A stretch of DNA of 64,000 nt. Source: Psychrosphaera sp. F3M07 (GTDB taxonomy: Bacteria > Pseudomonadota > Gammaproteobacteria > Enterobacterales > Alteromonadaceae). The DNA lies in assembly GCF_018860345.1 (NCBI RefSeq), contig NZ_JAHKPJ010000021.1, forward strand, positions 547,091 to 611,090, read 5' to 3'. Shown one piece after another: positions 8,181 to 17,078 of this stretch. A model generated the notes under the pieces. That model did no database searches. It saw nothing but the letters and a program-made list of their open reading frames with translations, and was not told where the DNA came from. Both the position numbers and the translations under genes were made by a program. Each line of letters starts with the position of its first letter. Position 1 is the first letter of the stretch.

Positions 8181-8966
8181 CTAATTTTTATTATTCTGAT
8201 AACTTACAAAAGGGACTCGTTTTACAAACAGTTTTAATGCTTGCCAATAGATTAAAACAACAATTTTTAACGTCATTACTGGAAAAGCTAATAATACTTT
8301 TAGTAACTCAGTTTTCGTCATTTTCTTCTTTTTCAATGACAAGGTTGCATCAAAAATTTTGCTGCTCGTATCGTCTTTTTTATCATCACTCGTTTTATGA
8401 TTTTCTATATGAACCAGCAAACCATCACTGTTTGAATTTGGCGCTTTCACTTTCCAAATATAATTCATATCTAGATCCATAAATGGCGATACATGAAATA
8501 CTTTTTCTGTTATCTGCTTTTTATTTAACCCGCTATCTAAGTTAACCAGGTAGTAATGGCGTTGATTCCAAGGTGTGTTACTTACCTCAGCTAACATATA
8601 TTTAATGTCGCCATTAGCGTGATAACAAAAGTAAAAATTGGCCGGACTAAAATACAATCCTAAACAACGTACCTGCGTTAACATCACTACCTTTTCAATT
8701 GGCTCATGGCCATTAAGTAATTTAACTTTATCAGTAATACGTTGTTTTAATGGAATAAGATCAGTTTTATTTGTATTTTTTAAGTAATCTTTTTGATTAA
8801 ACCTTAATGGGTAATACCAACGTGTACCCAAAACACCGGCGTTAAAGTCAGGTTTAGACACTTCATCTACATCTAACGCCATCATATACAATGAATAACC
8901 AAACCGATTTATCGCTGGTTGGTAACGTTGATGTCTAATTTGACCTACATAAATACAACTTTGCAT
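8181..8966 (-). CDS. DUF1365 family protein
   Basis: The 261 aa protein matches the DUF1365 pattern: N-terminal HxRYxPAxxRFxY (HQRYQPAINRFGYS), a central NPxNFYFCY-like block (SPANFYFCYHANG) and VSPFMDLDMNY. A C-terminal hydrophobic segment (about 225-245) suggests membrane association. The family almost always accompanies a FAD oxidoreductase and a Cfa-like methyltransferase, as here. The biochemical function is not established. The R. sphaeroides homologue is a member of the ChrR/sigma-E singlet oxygen regulon. It is 20 bases from the methyltransferase and 10 from the oxidoreductase gene, hence one operon. Confidence 0.85.
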   Translation of the reverse strand: MQSCIYVGQIRHQRYQPAINRFGYSLYMMALDVDEVSKPDFNAGVLGTRWYYPLRFNQKDYLKNTNKTDLIPLKQRITDKVKLLNGHEPIEKVVMLTQVRCLGLYFSPANFYFCYHANGDIKYMLAEVSNTPWNQRHYYLVNLDSGLNKKQITEKVFHVSPFMDLDMNYIWKVKAPNSNSDGLLVHIENHKTSDDKKDDTSSKIFDATLSLKKKKMTKTELLKVLLAFPVMTLKIVVLIYWQALKLFVKRVPFVSYQNNKN

Positions 8967-8976
8967 AATTTAATGG

Positions 8977-10239
8977 CTATTTTTCATTTAAATAACAATC
9001 AAACCGAGCCGCAACTTCAACGGCACTGCGAACGCCATCTTCGTGGAAACCGTTATACCAATATGCTCCGGCAAAATGGGTATGTTGCTGGCCACAAATC
9101 TTATTTCTTTGTTGCTGTGCCTTTATTGAAGCAATGGTGAATACAGGATGTTGGTAAGTAAACTCTCTTAATACTTTGGTAGGATCTATGTCATATTTTT
9201 GATTAAGCGTGACGCAAAAAGTATGTTCGGTATCTAGCCCTTGTAAAATGTTCATGTTGTAAGTCACACTCGCCGGTTTCATTCGGTTATCCGTAAGTTG
9301 ATAATTCCAACTCGCCCATGCCATTTTACGTTTTGGTAAAAGATTAATGTCAGTATGTAATATTACTGAATTATCACTGTAAGTCATGGCCGATAATATG
9401 TCCGTTTCATCTTTATTCGCATCACCGAGTAAATACAGAGCTTGATCAGAATGACAGGCAATAACAACGTCATCAAACGTCTGAATGGTATTATCCAAGA
9501 AATGAAGTTGCACAACACCGCTGTCACGTGTGATGGATTCAATCTCAGCATTGACCACTATGTTGTCTTTAAAAGGTTCGCACAATGGCGCTAAATAGCT
9601 TCGAGAACCGTTAGGTATAACAAACCACTGAGGTCGGTCAGCAATATTTAATAAGCCATGATTATTAAAAAACTGAACAAAAAACCTAAATTGAAAACGT
9701 GACATTTGTTCCAATGAACTTGACCAAATTGCTGCGCCCATAGGTAAAATATAATGTTCTGAAAAGTAACCACTAAAATTATTGTCTTGTAAAAACTCAC
9801 CTAGAGTGTATTCCTCAACAAAACTTTGGTGTTTATATATTGATTTACATAACTTGTTAAAACGTAATATTTCTTTAATTAATAACCAAAATCTAGGGTT
9901 AAATATATTTCGACGTTGTGCAAACAAGGTGTTTAGATTATGACCATTATATTCAAGTTTGGTTTGACAATTATGGACTGAAAAACTCATTTCAGTTTCT
10001 TGCTTTTTTATGCCTATCTCATCCAATAAAGCCAAAAAGTTAGGATACGTTCTGTCATTAAAAACGATAAATCCAGTATCAATAGCAAACGGTTCACCTG
10101 CGACTTCAACATCTACGGTTGCAGTATGCCCACCAATTTGTGGTGCTTTTTCAAATACGGTGACTTTATGTTTTTTTGATAACAAATACGCAGCAGTTAA
10201 ACCGGATACCCCAGAACCTATAATGGCAATATTCTTCAT
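8977..10239 (-). CDS. FAD-dependent amine-oxidase-like oxidoreductase (COG2907 type)
   Basis: The 420 aa protein starts with an FAD-binding Rossmann motif (IIGSGVSGLTAAYLL) followed by the FEKAPQIGGHTAT ribose/pyrophosphate block typical of flavin amine oxidases and protoporphyrinogen/phytoene-type enzymes. A C-terminal FAGAYWYNGFHEDGVRSA segment contacts FAD. The start overlaps the SDR stop by 4 bases, so translation is coupled. COG2907 proteins occur with DUF1365 and Cfa-like genes in ChrR regulons; the substrate is unknown but an acyl-chain or lipid role is a fair inference. Confidence 0.85.
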   Translation of the reverse strand: MKNIAIIGSGVSGLTAAYLLSKKHKVTVFEKAPQIGGHTATVDVEVAGEPFAIDTGFIVFNDRTYPNFLALLDEIGIKKQETEMSFSVHNCQTKLEYNGHNLNTLFAQRRNIFNPRFWLLIKEILRFNKLCKSIYKHQSFVEEYTLGEFLQDNNFSGYFSEHYILPMGAAIWSSSLEQMSRFQFRFFVQFFNNHGLLNIADRPQWFVIPNGSRSYLAPLCEPFKDNIVVNAEIESITRDSGVVQLHFLDNTIQTFDDVVIACHSDQALYLLGDANKDETDILSAMTYSDNSVILHTDINLLPKRKMAWASWNYQLTDNRMKPASVTYNMNILQGLDTEHTFCVTLNQKYDIDPTKVLREFTYQHPVFTIASIKAQQQRNKICGQQHTHFAGAYWYNGFHEDGVRSAVEVAARFDCYLNEK

Positions 10240-10979
10240 TTTATTGTTTCTCTCGAATTAGTGTCTTTCAAAATAATGTGTTGCCAAACTTTTCTAGGTA
10301 AAAGCGACATGAGTTTTAATGTCAAAGTTAAGCGTTTTGGGAAATGCAGATAAGCCTTGCGAGCTTTAATGCCATTAAATATTCTGGCAGCCGCATCGTC
10401 CGAATCGATGATAAATGGCATATTGAAATGGTTAACCGCCGTTAATGGAGTACGGACAAAACCTGGATGCACTAAAGTCACGTCTATTTGATGATCAACT
10501 AGATCCAATCTAAGACTATTGGCTAAATAATCCATCCCTGCTTTAGAGGCTCCATAAGCCTCAGCTTGAGGAAATGGTACTATGGTGGCACTTGAGCTTA
10601 TAAATACGACTTGCCCGCCCTTTTTAACTTTAGGTAAAAAGTGCTTAATTAACTTCCCTAAGGAGACTAAGTTGGTATTGATAATGTCTTCAAAAAGGTC
10701 TGAATCAAACGCCATTGGATTGGTGATGTAACGACAGTCACCCGCGTTTAAGATCAGTATATCTAAATCGTCGACCTGCGCGGCTGCCAATTCGATATCA
10801 TTTTCATTGTTAACGTCAAACGCTAATCCTAATTGAGTAATACTTTGTAACTGGGATAACTTTTCTTGATTTCGCCCGCATGCGGTAACACGGTAGTTCT
10901 CATTTGCGTAATGATTAACTAAAGCTTCACCAATTCCAGAGGTCGCTCCGGTGATTAATACATTAAGAGAATTATGCAT
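10236..10979 (-). CDS. short-chain dehydrogenase/reductase
   Basis: A classical SDR of 247 aa: glycine-rich NAD(P) loop TGATSGIGEA near the N-terminus, LNAG structural motif, catalytic serine in FISSSAT and the YGASK catalytic Tyr/Lys pair. It overlaps the NTF2-like gene by 8 bases and the FAD oxidoreductase by 4, so it lies in the middle of a tightly packed operon. The substrate cannot be told from sequence. Its place in the sigma-ChrR locus suggests oxidation/reduction of lipid-derived or aldehyde substrates, which is inference. Confidence 0.85.
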   Translation of the reverse strand: MHNSLNVLITGATSGIGEALVNHYANENYRVTACGRNQEKLSQLQSITQLGLAFDVNNENDIELAAAQVDDLDILILNAGDCRYITNPMAFDSDLFEDIINTNLVSLGKLIKHFLPKVKKGGQVVFISSSATIVPFPQAEAYGASKAGMDYLANSLRLDLVDHQIDVTLVHPGFVRTPLTAVNHFNMPFIIDSDDAAARIFNGIKARKAYLHFPKRLTLTLKLMSLLPRKVWQHIILKDTNSRETIK

Positions 10980-11451
10980 TAGCCGCTCGATTTTTTATCC
11001 ATGTGATTAGACGTCCAATGACCGGCAGCCTTTGGTATAACATCTCACCAAGGTCTATATAATCTCTGTGATAAATAACCTTGTTATCAAATGACTTTAA
11101 TTGTGAGCTGCCCGACACCGTGATTTTTTTACCACTATTTAAGTGTTTGTGTTGGTAAACCATTTGCCAGTAAATAGCAGCTTCGGTCTGTTTTTCAATG
11201 ACATGATTAATACGAAACTGACACGAGCTAACATTTTGATATAAACCTTCAAAATATTTACTTAACTCTGAAAATCCATGTAATTCATGCATAGGATCTT
11301 TAAAGTTAATGTTTTTGTGGTAAATCGTACTAAGTAAATGCAGGTTATTAGTAGACAATTGTTGGTAAACATCAACAAAGTTAGCCAACCACTCAGAATG
11401 TATATTTAGAGACGGTTCACTGTCAAAACCTGTTTTAATATCGTTAGTCAT
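10972..11451 (-). CDS. NTF2-like/SnoaL-like protein
   Basis: A 159 aa protein with the cone-shaped NTF2-like fold pattern: NIHSEWLANFVDVYQQL helix, INFKDPMHELHG and a C-terminal strand ending GEMLYQRLPVIG. These proteins may be enzymes (isomerases, cyclases) or ligand-binding scaffolds, and no catalytic residues can be assigned. A GAGGTGG ribosome site lies upstream. It begins the cluster of overlapping genes after the photolyase and is a regular companion of SDR/FAD/DUF1365/Cfa genes in ChrR-type loci. Confidence 0.75.
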   Translation of the reverse strand: MTNDIKTGFDSEPSLNIHSEWLANFVDVYQQLSTNNLHLLSTIYHKNINFKDPMHELHGFSELSKYFEGLYQNVSSCQFRINHVIEKQTEAAIYWQMVYQHKHLNSGKKITVSGSSQLKSFDNKVIYHRDYIDLGEMLYQRLPVIGRLITWIKNRAANA

Positions 11452-11491
11452 ACTTTAACCACCTCTTTTCCAATTTATTCAGCAACATTAA

Positions 11492-12928
11492 TTATTTATA
11501 AAAAGTTAATGCTGCTTCCCTAGCCTCTTTATGATCAACGATTGCTGGCCAATACACATCTAAATTATGTTTGTTTATATAATTATGCGGAAAGTGAATT
11601 TCTTTCACCGGGACTTCGCTTAACTCTGGTAAATATTTACGTATGAACTCGCCATTTGGATCAAATCGTTTGCTTTGTAATATTGGATTAAAGATCCTGA
11701 AATAAGGTTGAGCATCACAACCTGTGCTGGCAGCCCACTGCCAGCCACCATTGTTGGCAGCTAAATCCCCGTCTATTAAGTGTTGCATAAAGTATTTTTC
11801 GCCTTCACGCCAATCAATTAATAAATGTTTGGTTAAAAAGCTAGCTACCACCATACGTAAACGATTATGCATCCAGCCAGTTTGATTTAATTGCCTCATT
11901 GCCGCATCGACAAGAGGATAGCCCGTTTTACCTTCGCACCATGCAATAAATAACGTCTGTTTAAATGGCCATTTTGTGGTTTGATACTTCTCACTAAAAC
12001 ATTGATGTTTACATAACCTTGGATTATGAAAAATCAAATGCCGATAGAAATCGCGCCAAATGAGCTCGTTGACCCAAGTAAACAATGGCAAGTCTGGAGA
12101 CATTAAAATATCTGGATGTTTGTTCAATATTAATCGTAATAAATATCTTGGGCTGATAGCGCCAATCGCTAAATATGGAGATAAACCGGATGTTGCTTTG
12201 ATAGCAGGAAAGTCACGTTCTTCGCCATAATAAGATAATTTGTCATGAATAAAATCAGGCACAACTTGCTGTTCCACTATATTTACCAAGGGCCAAGCCG
12301 CTGATTCGGACTTAATATTAGACTCTAAGTTAGCTTCTATAGCGGGGGATTGTTTTTCCACATCTGAGGTGATTAATTTATGAAAATAATCAAAACCATA
12401 ATCTCGGATATATTTTAGCCAAGCCCGTTTAAATGGCGTGAATACCTTAAACATCTCTCCATTTTGAGTAAGAATTTTACCTTTAGGAACAATAACGTCA
12501 GACTCGAACAAGGTTAAATTGATCCCCAACTCAACACATTGTTGATCCCTAGCCTGTTCATTAACTTCTAGCTCTTGGTTAGCAACAACTTCATTAATAC
12601 CATTTTCTGTGACTAAATTAGTTAAATAAGCTATTTGCTGCTCAAAATCATCAACTTCAACCACCTGTAAATCGATATTGAGCTGTCTAAGTTGGTGAGA
12701 CAACAAATTAACATGTCGTTTTATTAAATCTATTTTTATGGCGGACCAATCATGTTTTTGCCATTGTTTCTCGGAGATAAAAAAAATGGCTTTTGCCATT
12801 TCGCCATCTACTTTGGCGTAATTCGGCACAATTGGCGCTGAGGTCGCTTGATTAGCTGGACTATTAATAAAATACTGTAACGCTGGATTGTCATGCGTTC
12901 TTAAATCATTTCTAAACCACAAAATCAC
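11492..12928 (-). CDS. phrB: deoxyribodipyrimidine photolyase (class I CPD)
   Basis: Photolyase repairs UV cyclobutane pyrimidine dimers using blue light. The 478 aa protein has the N-terminal antenna domain (WFRNDLRTHDNPAL) and the C-terminal FAD domain with TGYPLVDAAMRQL, GWMHNRLRM and NNGGWQWAASTG...FRIFNP, typical of bacterial class I enzymes. The start is GTG, five bases after an AGAGGTG ribosome site. Photolyase is a core target of ChrR-sigma regulons, in keeping with its place between the regulator genes and the lipid-modification genes. It is separated from the upstream gene by a hairpin-containing gap of 88 bases. Confidence 0.95.
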   Translation of the reverse strand: MILWFRNDLRTHDNPALQYFINSPANQATSAPIVPNYAKVDGEMAKAIFFISEKQWQKHDWSAIKIDLIKRHVNLLSHQLRQLNIDLQVVEVDDFEQQIAYLTNLVTENGINEVVANQELEVNEQARDQQCVELGINLTLFESDVIVPKGKILTQNGEMFKVFTPFKRAWLKYIRDYGFDYFHKLITSDVEKQSPAIEANLESNIKSESAAWPLVNIVEQQVVPDFIHDKLSYYGEERDFPAIKATSGLSPYLAIGAISPRYLLRLILNKHPDILMSPDLPLFTWVNELIWRDFYRHLIFHNPRLCKHQCFSEKYQTTKWPFKQTLFIAWCEGKTGYPLVDAAMRQLNQTGWMHNRLRMVVASFLTKHLLIDWREGEKYFMQHLIDGDLAANNGGWQWAASTGCDAQPYFRIFNPILQSKRFDPNGEFIRKYLPELSEVPVKEIHFPHNYINKHNLDVYWPAIVDHKEAREAALTFYK

Positions 12929-12941
12929 AAAAACACCTCTT

Positions 12942-12961
12942 GCAGCTATATTAATAGCTGC
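12942..12961. repeat. intergenic 8-bp perfect hairpin
   Basis: GCAGCTAT (12942-12949) pairs with ATAGCTGC (12954-12961) across the loop ATTA. It lies just upstream of the photolyase ribosome binding site on the minus strand. No T-tract follows, so it may be an RNA processing or stability element or an operator rather than a terminator. Confidence 0.5.
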
Positions 12962-13016
12962 TTAGTTAAATATAAGAAGATTAAATATAAAAATATCAGA
13001 CAGTTAGTCGATAAAA

Positions 13017-13979
13017 CTAATAGCCGTATCTCAGCTTTAAATCAGCAGGATAAGGGTCTAAATAGGTTTGTTCAGCGAGGTACTCATTAGGATGTTCCAA
13101 TAAGTAATGTTTGATTAACGCCAATGGAACCATTAATGGCATCACTCCTTGACGATATTCGTCAATTACATTAGTAAGTTCTTTACGTTGATCGTCATTT
13201 ATATGTTTAGAAAAATACCCTTGTATGTGTTGCAACGTATTTGTGTGAGACTTACGGGTGGCTTTAATTTTTAACGCGTCCATTAAACCACTAATATATT
13301 CAGCTGCGATGACTTCAACATCTAACTCAGACTCAGCCAACAAGCGCCCTAATTTTTTATATTCCACTATGTTATGACTCATCAAAGCGTATTTGTGTTG
13401 GCTATGAAATGTCATTAATTTATGTTTGGTTACGCCACTGGCTACTAAGTTTTGCCAGCGTTTGTAGGTATAAATACGCGCCACAAAGTTTTCACGAATA
13501 ATTGGATCGTTTAATCGACCATTTTCTTCACAAGGTAATAATGGATTGGCTTTCATTATCTCGTTTGAGAAGATGCCTATTCCATCCGACTTTAACGAAT
13601 TACCTTCTGGTGAGTATATTTTTACTCTTTCCATGCCACAGGTTGGGCTGTTTGCACAAAATACATATCCCACCATGTCGTCGGTTAATTTAGCTACTTT
13701 TTTACCGTACTCTTTAAGTGGTTCAGTCACATCACCAGTGCCATCAGGACGGGAAACGATGATCATATCATCTTGTTTAATTTGCCTAATAGTTGGACGT
13801 GGGATTGGCATACCAATCGCTACTTCAGGACAAAACATCTTATATGTAACGTACTTGCCAAGTTCGTGATTACAAAAGTTAGATGGTTTATTGCTGGCGT
13901 CATATCTCACTTTCTCACCGGTTAAACATGCACTGATGCCTACATTTAACTCATCTTTACTAAATACTGATTTATTCAT
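13017..13979 (-). CDS. DUF523-DUF1722 fusion protein (YbgA-type)
   Basis: The 320 aa protein has an N-terminal DUF523 part (VGISACLTGEKVRYD, then GYVFCANSPTCGMERVK with conserved cysteines) and a C-terminal DUF1722/YbgA part (about 180-300, LMTFHSQHKYALMSH). Biochemical function is not established, but genes of this type sit beside photolyase in many bacteria, including E. coli ybgA-phr, and in ChrR regulons. It starts 8 bases after chrR behind a clear AGGAG site, so it is co-transcribed with the sigma/anti-sigma pair. Confidence 0.88.
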   Translation of the reverse strand: MNKSVFSKDELNVGISACLTGEKVRYDASNKPSNFCNHELGKYVTYKMFCPEVAIGMPIPRPTIRQIKQDDMIIVSRPDGTGDVTEPLKEYGKKVAKLTDDMVGYVFCANSPTCGMERVKIYSPEGNSLKSDGIGIFSNEIMKANPLLPCEENGRLNDPIIRENFVARIYTYKRWQNLVASGVTKHKLMTFHSQHKYALMSHNIVEYKKLGRLLAESELDVEVIAAEYISGLMDALKIKATRKSHTNTLQHIQGYFSKHINDDQRKELTNVIDEYRQGVMPLMVPLALIKHYLLEHPNEYLAEQTYLDPYPADLKLRYGY

Positions 13980-13987
13980 ACCAACTC

Positions 13988-14647
13988 CTAATAAATGAAT
14001 GAGCCAATTGGGTTTAATAATTTATTAATGCCTTGAGTGAAATGTAACGAGTCACTCACCACGGTGTAACATAAACAGCCTTGTTCAGACACAGGTTGAT
14101 GTTGATGATTGCCATCTAAAACGATAAAGTCACCAGGAACATATTCGCCCATATCATCTTTAAAGTTACCTTCTAATAATAAGGTAATTTCATATCCGTT
14201 GTGGGTGTGTTCAGGAATACCACCGCCCGCTTCAATACGTAATAAGCTTGAATGTATATGACCTTCATCAAGTAAAATCCGAGAGCGACTCAACTTACCT
14301 ATTTGAGCAGGTTTACCAAGCTCCATGTGTTTCATCACATTGGGTAATTTATAGGTAACGCCCCTGAACGTAACCGCTACTGGTTTATTATCTGGGATCA
14401 CCTCAGGCTCAGGTTGTGTTTGAGTAATATCATTAATCAAAGCGTCAACATCAAAACCAAACTCAGCATCATCAACGTTGGTTTGAGAAAAACTTAACTT
14501 AGCTTCATGTTTGGTTAATTCAGCTATTTGTTCACTGCATTGTTTGCACATATCAGAATGTATTTTTATACCTGCAGAAATAGAAGCCGGTAACTCACCA
14601 TTTACGTGTTGTATTAATAAATTTAGTTTAGGGTGGTGGTTAATCAT
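13988..14647 (-). CDS. chrR: zinc anti-sigma factor ChrR (cupin)
   Basis: ChrR holds its cognate ECF sigma factor inactive and releases it on singlet oxygen. The 219 aa protein has the N-terminal zinc anti-sigma domain (H5, H30, C34, C37; HSDMCKQC) and a C-terminal cupin whose metal ligands are intact (H147, H149, E153, H183). All residues known to bind zinc in R. sphaeroides ChrR have counterparts. The start overlaps the sigma stop by 4 bases (ATGA), the usual coupling of a sigma/anti-sigma pair. Confidence 0.93.
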   Translation of the reverse strand: MINHHPKLNLLIQHVNGELPASISAGIKIHSDMCKQCSEQIAELTKHEAKLSFSQTNVDDAEFGFDVDALINDITQTQPEPEVIPDNKPVAVTFRGVTYKLPNVMKHMELGKPAQIGKLSRSRILLDEGHIHSSLLRIEAGGGIPEHTHNGYEITLLLEGNFKDDMGEYVPGDFIVLDGNHQHQPVSEQGCLCYTVVSDSLHFTQGINKLLNPIGSFIY

Positions 14648-15267
14648 TCTTTTTCTCCCAAATGTTCTTTCAGCTTACTTAACGCCAACCTCAACCTGGA
14701 CTTTACCGTTCCTAGAGGTAAATCAAGGTGTTGTGCCAACTGCTCTTGAGACATTTCCATAAAATAATAAGCTTGAATTACTTCTTGCTGGTTTTTAGGT
14801 AATTTATCAATTACCGCTAGAATATTTTTCTGTTCTATATGGTCTGAGAAAGGTTCGTCTTCTATGGCTTGATCTTCTATCATAGGCCATATGTCTTCAC
14901 TCAAATTATCTTCTTTATTGGATTGCAACTTACGCAGAATATCAAAGGTGACATTACGCATAATGGTAAACACCCAAGTAGTAGGTGCACCTTTTGTTGA
15001 ATTAAATAAATGTGCTTTTTTCCACACATTGGTCATGGTTTCTTGCACAACTTCATTTGCCAAAGACTTGTCAAAAAGCTTCGACTGAGAAATATGCAAA
15101 ATTTTAGGCGCGAAGAAATGAAATAACTGGGTAAATGCGGCTTTATCCCGAGAGGTTGCTACTGCGTCTAACCACAAGCAAATGTCCGTATGCTGAGTAT
15201 CACTAGCCATAGAATTTATAACACTACCTGTAAATTTATTGGTTACATTTGATTGTACAACTTGCAT
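14644..15267 (-). CDS. ECF sigma factor (RpoE/ChrR-associated, ECF11 type)
   Basis: The 207 aa protein has sigma region 2 (FTQLFHFFAPKILHISQS...WVFTIMRNVTFDILRK) and region 4 (LPKNQQEVIQAYYFMEMSQEQLA...GTVKSRLRLALSKLKEHL). There is no transmembrane or extra domain. The ATG follows a CAGG ribosome site. An internal Met about 19 codons in lacks one, so the long start is preferred. With ChrR downstream, it is predicted to direct a singlet-oxygen/photo-oxidative response that includes photolyase and the lipid-modification genes to its left. Its own promoter resembles its presumed target sequence, so it is probably autoregulated. Confidence 0.92.
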   Translation of the reverse strand: MQVVQSNVTNKFTGSVINSMASDTQHTDICLWLDAVATSRDKAAFTQLFHFFAPKILHISQSKLFDKSLANEVVQETMTNVWKKAHLFNSTKGAPTTWVFTIMRNVTFDILRKLQSNKEDNLSEDIWPMIEDQAIEDEPFSDHIEQKNILAVIDKLPKNQQEVIQAYYFMEMSQEQLAQHLDLPLGTVKSRLRLALSKLKEHLGEKE

Positions 15268-15299
15268 ATGACCTGTCCATTCTTTAACACATACAAATA

Positions 15300-15327
15300 C
15301 ATACGTTAATGAAAAAAAATAAGATCA
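15300..15327 (-). promoter_or_regulatory. probable ECF sigma (ChrR-type) autoregulated promoter
   Basis: The minus strand has TGATCTT (15327-15321) and CGTATG (15305-15300), close to the TGATC-type -35 element known for R. sphaeroides sigma-E and the CGT-type -10 typical of ECF factors. It lies about 33 bases upstream of the sigma start codon. No second copy was seen in the intergenic gaps of the locus, suggesting one long operon. Confidence 0.55.
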
Positions 15328-15424
15328 CATTTATTTTAAAATAGTTTAAACAATGCTGAAATGTTGATGAGGGGTATATTTAAGCTTAGTTGAAGAAAGT
15401 TAAGAAGTAATTATTAAGCCCAAA

Positions 15425-15453
15425 TAAAAAACGCACCTAAAAAGGTGCGTTTA
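15425..15453 (-). terminator. intrinsic terminator of the HU gene
   Basis: ACGCACCT (15431-15438) and AGGTGCGT (15443-15450) form a perfect stem with a 4-base loop, followed on the minus strand by a run of T. It lies 22 bases after the HU stop. Confidence 0.85.
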
Positions 15454-15474
15454 TAATTCTTAAAGATAATCGGC

Positions 15475-15747
15475 TTAGTTACAAGCTTCTTTTAATCCTT
15501 TGCCTGCTTTAAATGCAGGAACTTTTGCCGCGGCGATTTGAATTGCAGCACCAGTCTGAGGGTTACGACCAGTACGAGCAGCTCGGTCATTCACTTTGAA
15601 TGTACCAAAACCTACTAAAGAAACGTCACTACCGTCAGCTAATTCAGCTGTGATTGCTGCTGTTGTTGCGTTTAACGCTTTTTCAGCATCAGCTTTTGAA
15701 ATGTCGGCACCTAACGAGATAGCTGCAATTAATTCACTTTTATTCAT
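15475..15747 (-). CDS. DNA-binding protein HU
   Basis: HU bends and compacts DNA as a dimer. The protein is 90 aa with MNKSELI at the N-terminus and the DNA-binding arm [26 protein letters not shown] at the C-terminus. The frame is open 19 codons further upstream, but the family start and a GGA-type ribosome site favour the ATG at 15747. It is monocistronic, with a strong terminator downstream, and divergent from tmRNA. Sequence alone does not separate HU-alpha from HU-beta. Confidence 0.95.
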   Translation of the reverse strand: MNKSELIAAISLGADISKADAEKALNATTAAITAELADGSDVSLVGFGTFKVNDRAARTGRNPQTGAAIQIAAAKVPAFKAGKGLKEACN

Positions 15748-16102
15748 TTTTATTATTCCATTTATTTGAATTTGGAAAACGAAATGTAAACGCTTACCAA
15801 ACAATAAGCAATACCCAAACGCCCATATATCCTAACTATTATCGATTTTTAGCCGAATTTATTGAATTTGGGTAAAATTCACCTGAAATTAAGATATCCA
15901 AACAAAACCTTAATCTCAAACAACCAAACAGATTCTAAACATATTTTGACAACAATCTAAACTTAAATTTTATTATACGCATGTTTTTTCAGCAGTCAGC
16001 CCGCTATATACTTCCCATCAGCGTTAAATGAGTTTATTATCTAACTGTTACATCTACGGACAATGTTCCGTTGAATAAAGGATTCTGCTAGAAAATATTT
16101 TC
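15748..16102. other. HU / tmRNA divergent intergenic region
   Basis: This AT-rich gap holds the HU promoter (minus strand) and the tmRNA promoter (plus strand). TTGACA at 15946 with TTATTA 18 bases on, and TTGAAT at 16071 with AATATT 17 bases on, are candidate tmRNA promoters; neither is decisive. No coding capacity is visible. Confidence 0.4.
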
Positions 16103-16471
16103 GGGGCTGATCTAGGATTCGACAGGATTGATGATACCGGATGGAGCACGTCGAGGGACGGTTTGCCTCGTAAAAAGCCGTAAAAAAATAGTCGCAAACG
16201 ACGAAAACTACGCACTAGCAGCTTAATACCCTGCCAAGAGCTCTCTTGCCCTAGCTTCTGCTCGTAAGACGGGGAACAACAAGAGATCAAAACCCAAACG
16301 AACTAGTGGCGCGGCTCCCGCCTGAGAGGCAACCCACGAAATTTAATTCAGGATAGTCGATAAGTGGCGTGTCTGTTCGCAGCTTATTGGTGAATGTAAA
16401 AACTGACTAAACGTGTAGCGCCAAAGGATAAGCTTTTCTGGACGGGGGTTCGACTCCCCCCAGCTCCACCA
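16103..16471 (+). ncRNA. ssrA: transfer-messenger RNA (tmRNA)
   Basis: tmRNA rescues stalled ribosomes and tags nascent peptides for proteolysis. The 5' end GGGGCTGAT and the 3' end AGCTCCACCA pair as the tRNA-like acceptor; the T arm GGGGGTTCGACTCCCCC precedes it and CCA is encoded. The tag reading frame is 16194-16226: GCA resume codon, then ANDENYALAA and TAA, the same tag as in E. coli. The length of 369 nt is normal. The terminator follows directly. Confidence 0.97.
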
Positions 16472-16499
16472 CATTAGGCTTTCAAAGCTAGATAAAACA

Positions 16500-16548
16500 A
16501 GTCAGCACCCTTATCTATGAGTAGATAAATTAAGGGTTCTGGCTTTTT
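16500..16548 (+). terminator. tmRNA terminator
   Basis: GTCAG/CTGGC and ACCCTT/AAGGGT form an interrupted stem, followed by a T7 run ending at 16550. It starts about 30 bases after the CCA end. Confidence 0.8.
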
Positions 16549-16795
16549 TTATGCCCAATAACTTCCAACGAATACCAATAAGAACCAACAGGTTTTGTAT
16601 CACCGTTTGTATCCTCTTCTGTTAACTCACGAAACGCGTATACACAAAACACGTCTGACCTATTTTTTATAAGGGTTGTAGAGCTTCGCTTTGTAATACG
16701 TGGCTATTCGGTTAGATGTAGTCTTAGAATGTATGTAGCGGTTGTAACTCATTTATGACCCAAAACGTGTTGTCGTAATTACTCTAAAGGTAGCT

Positions 16796-16885
16796 ATGAG
16801 CGAAAAGCAGACAATGACCATTAAGACTTTAACGGCAGCAGGCAGTATTACTCTAGGTTTTCTGGCCATTTGCAGATATGGCTGA
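16796..16885 (+). CDS. short ORF of unknown function (possible gene remnant)
   Basis: A 29-codon frame beginning MSEKQTMTIKTLTAAGSITL and ending at TGA. It overlaps the next short ORF by 8 bases in another frame, which could mean a frameshifted remnant or a coupled pair. The start follows TCTAAAGGTAGCT, an acceptable ribosome site. I recognise no family. Confidence 0.25.
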   Translation: MSEKQTMTIKTLTAAGSITLGFLAICRYG

Positions 16886-17066
16886 ACAAAATCGTCAGGA
16901 GTACCTTCGTTTAAAAGAACGCTCGGGGTTAAATCTGAAATGTTGTTTTGTTGATGGAGGTCTTGCCAAACCCTATAAGAAAACCCTCCATCCCCTGAAG
17001 GTATGTAAGAATAACTCCCTTGTCTGTATCCATCAGGATAAGTATGATATGTACAAACTTTTATAG
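16878..17066 (+). CDS. short hypothetical ORF downstream of tmRNA
   Basis: A 62 aa frame. The first 20 residues (MAEQNRQEYLRLKERSG...) are polar, charged and protein-like. The remainder is less convincing and rich in Lys and Cys. It could be the 3' part of the preceding short ORF after a frameshift, or a decayed gene in the region after tmRNA, a usual site for integrated elements. No function assigned. Confidence 0.3.
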   Translation: MAEQNRQEYLRLKERSGLNLKCCFVDGGLAKPYKKTLHPLKVCKNNSLVCIHQDKYDMYKLL

Positions 17067-17078
17067 TTGGGCTAAATA

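Noticed and set aside
16103-16471. Integration of an element at the tmRNA 3' end with a duplicated attachment site
   Set aside because: No second copy of the tmRNA end and no integrase gene were found in the window.
16545-16710. Minus-strand open frame reading ...ELTEEDTNGDTKPVGSYWYSLEV, possible gene remnant
   Set aside because: About 55 codons, no start codon and overlaps the tmRNA terminator; could be remnant coding DNA but cannot be supported.
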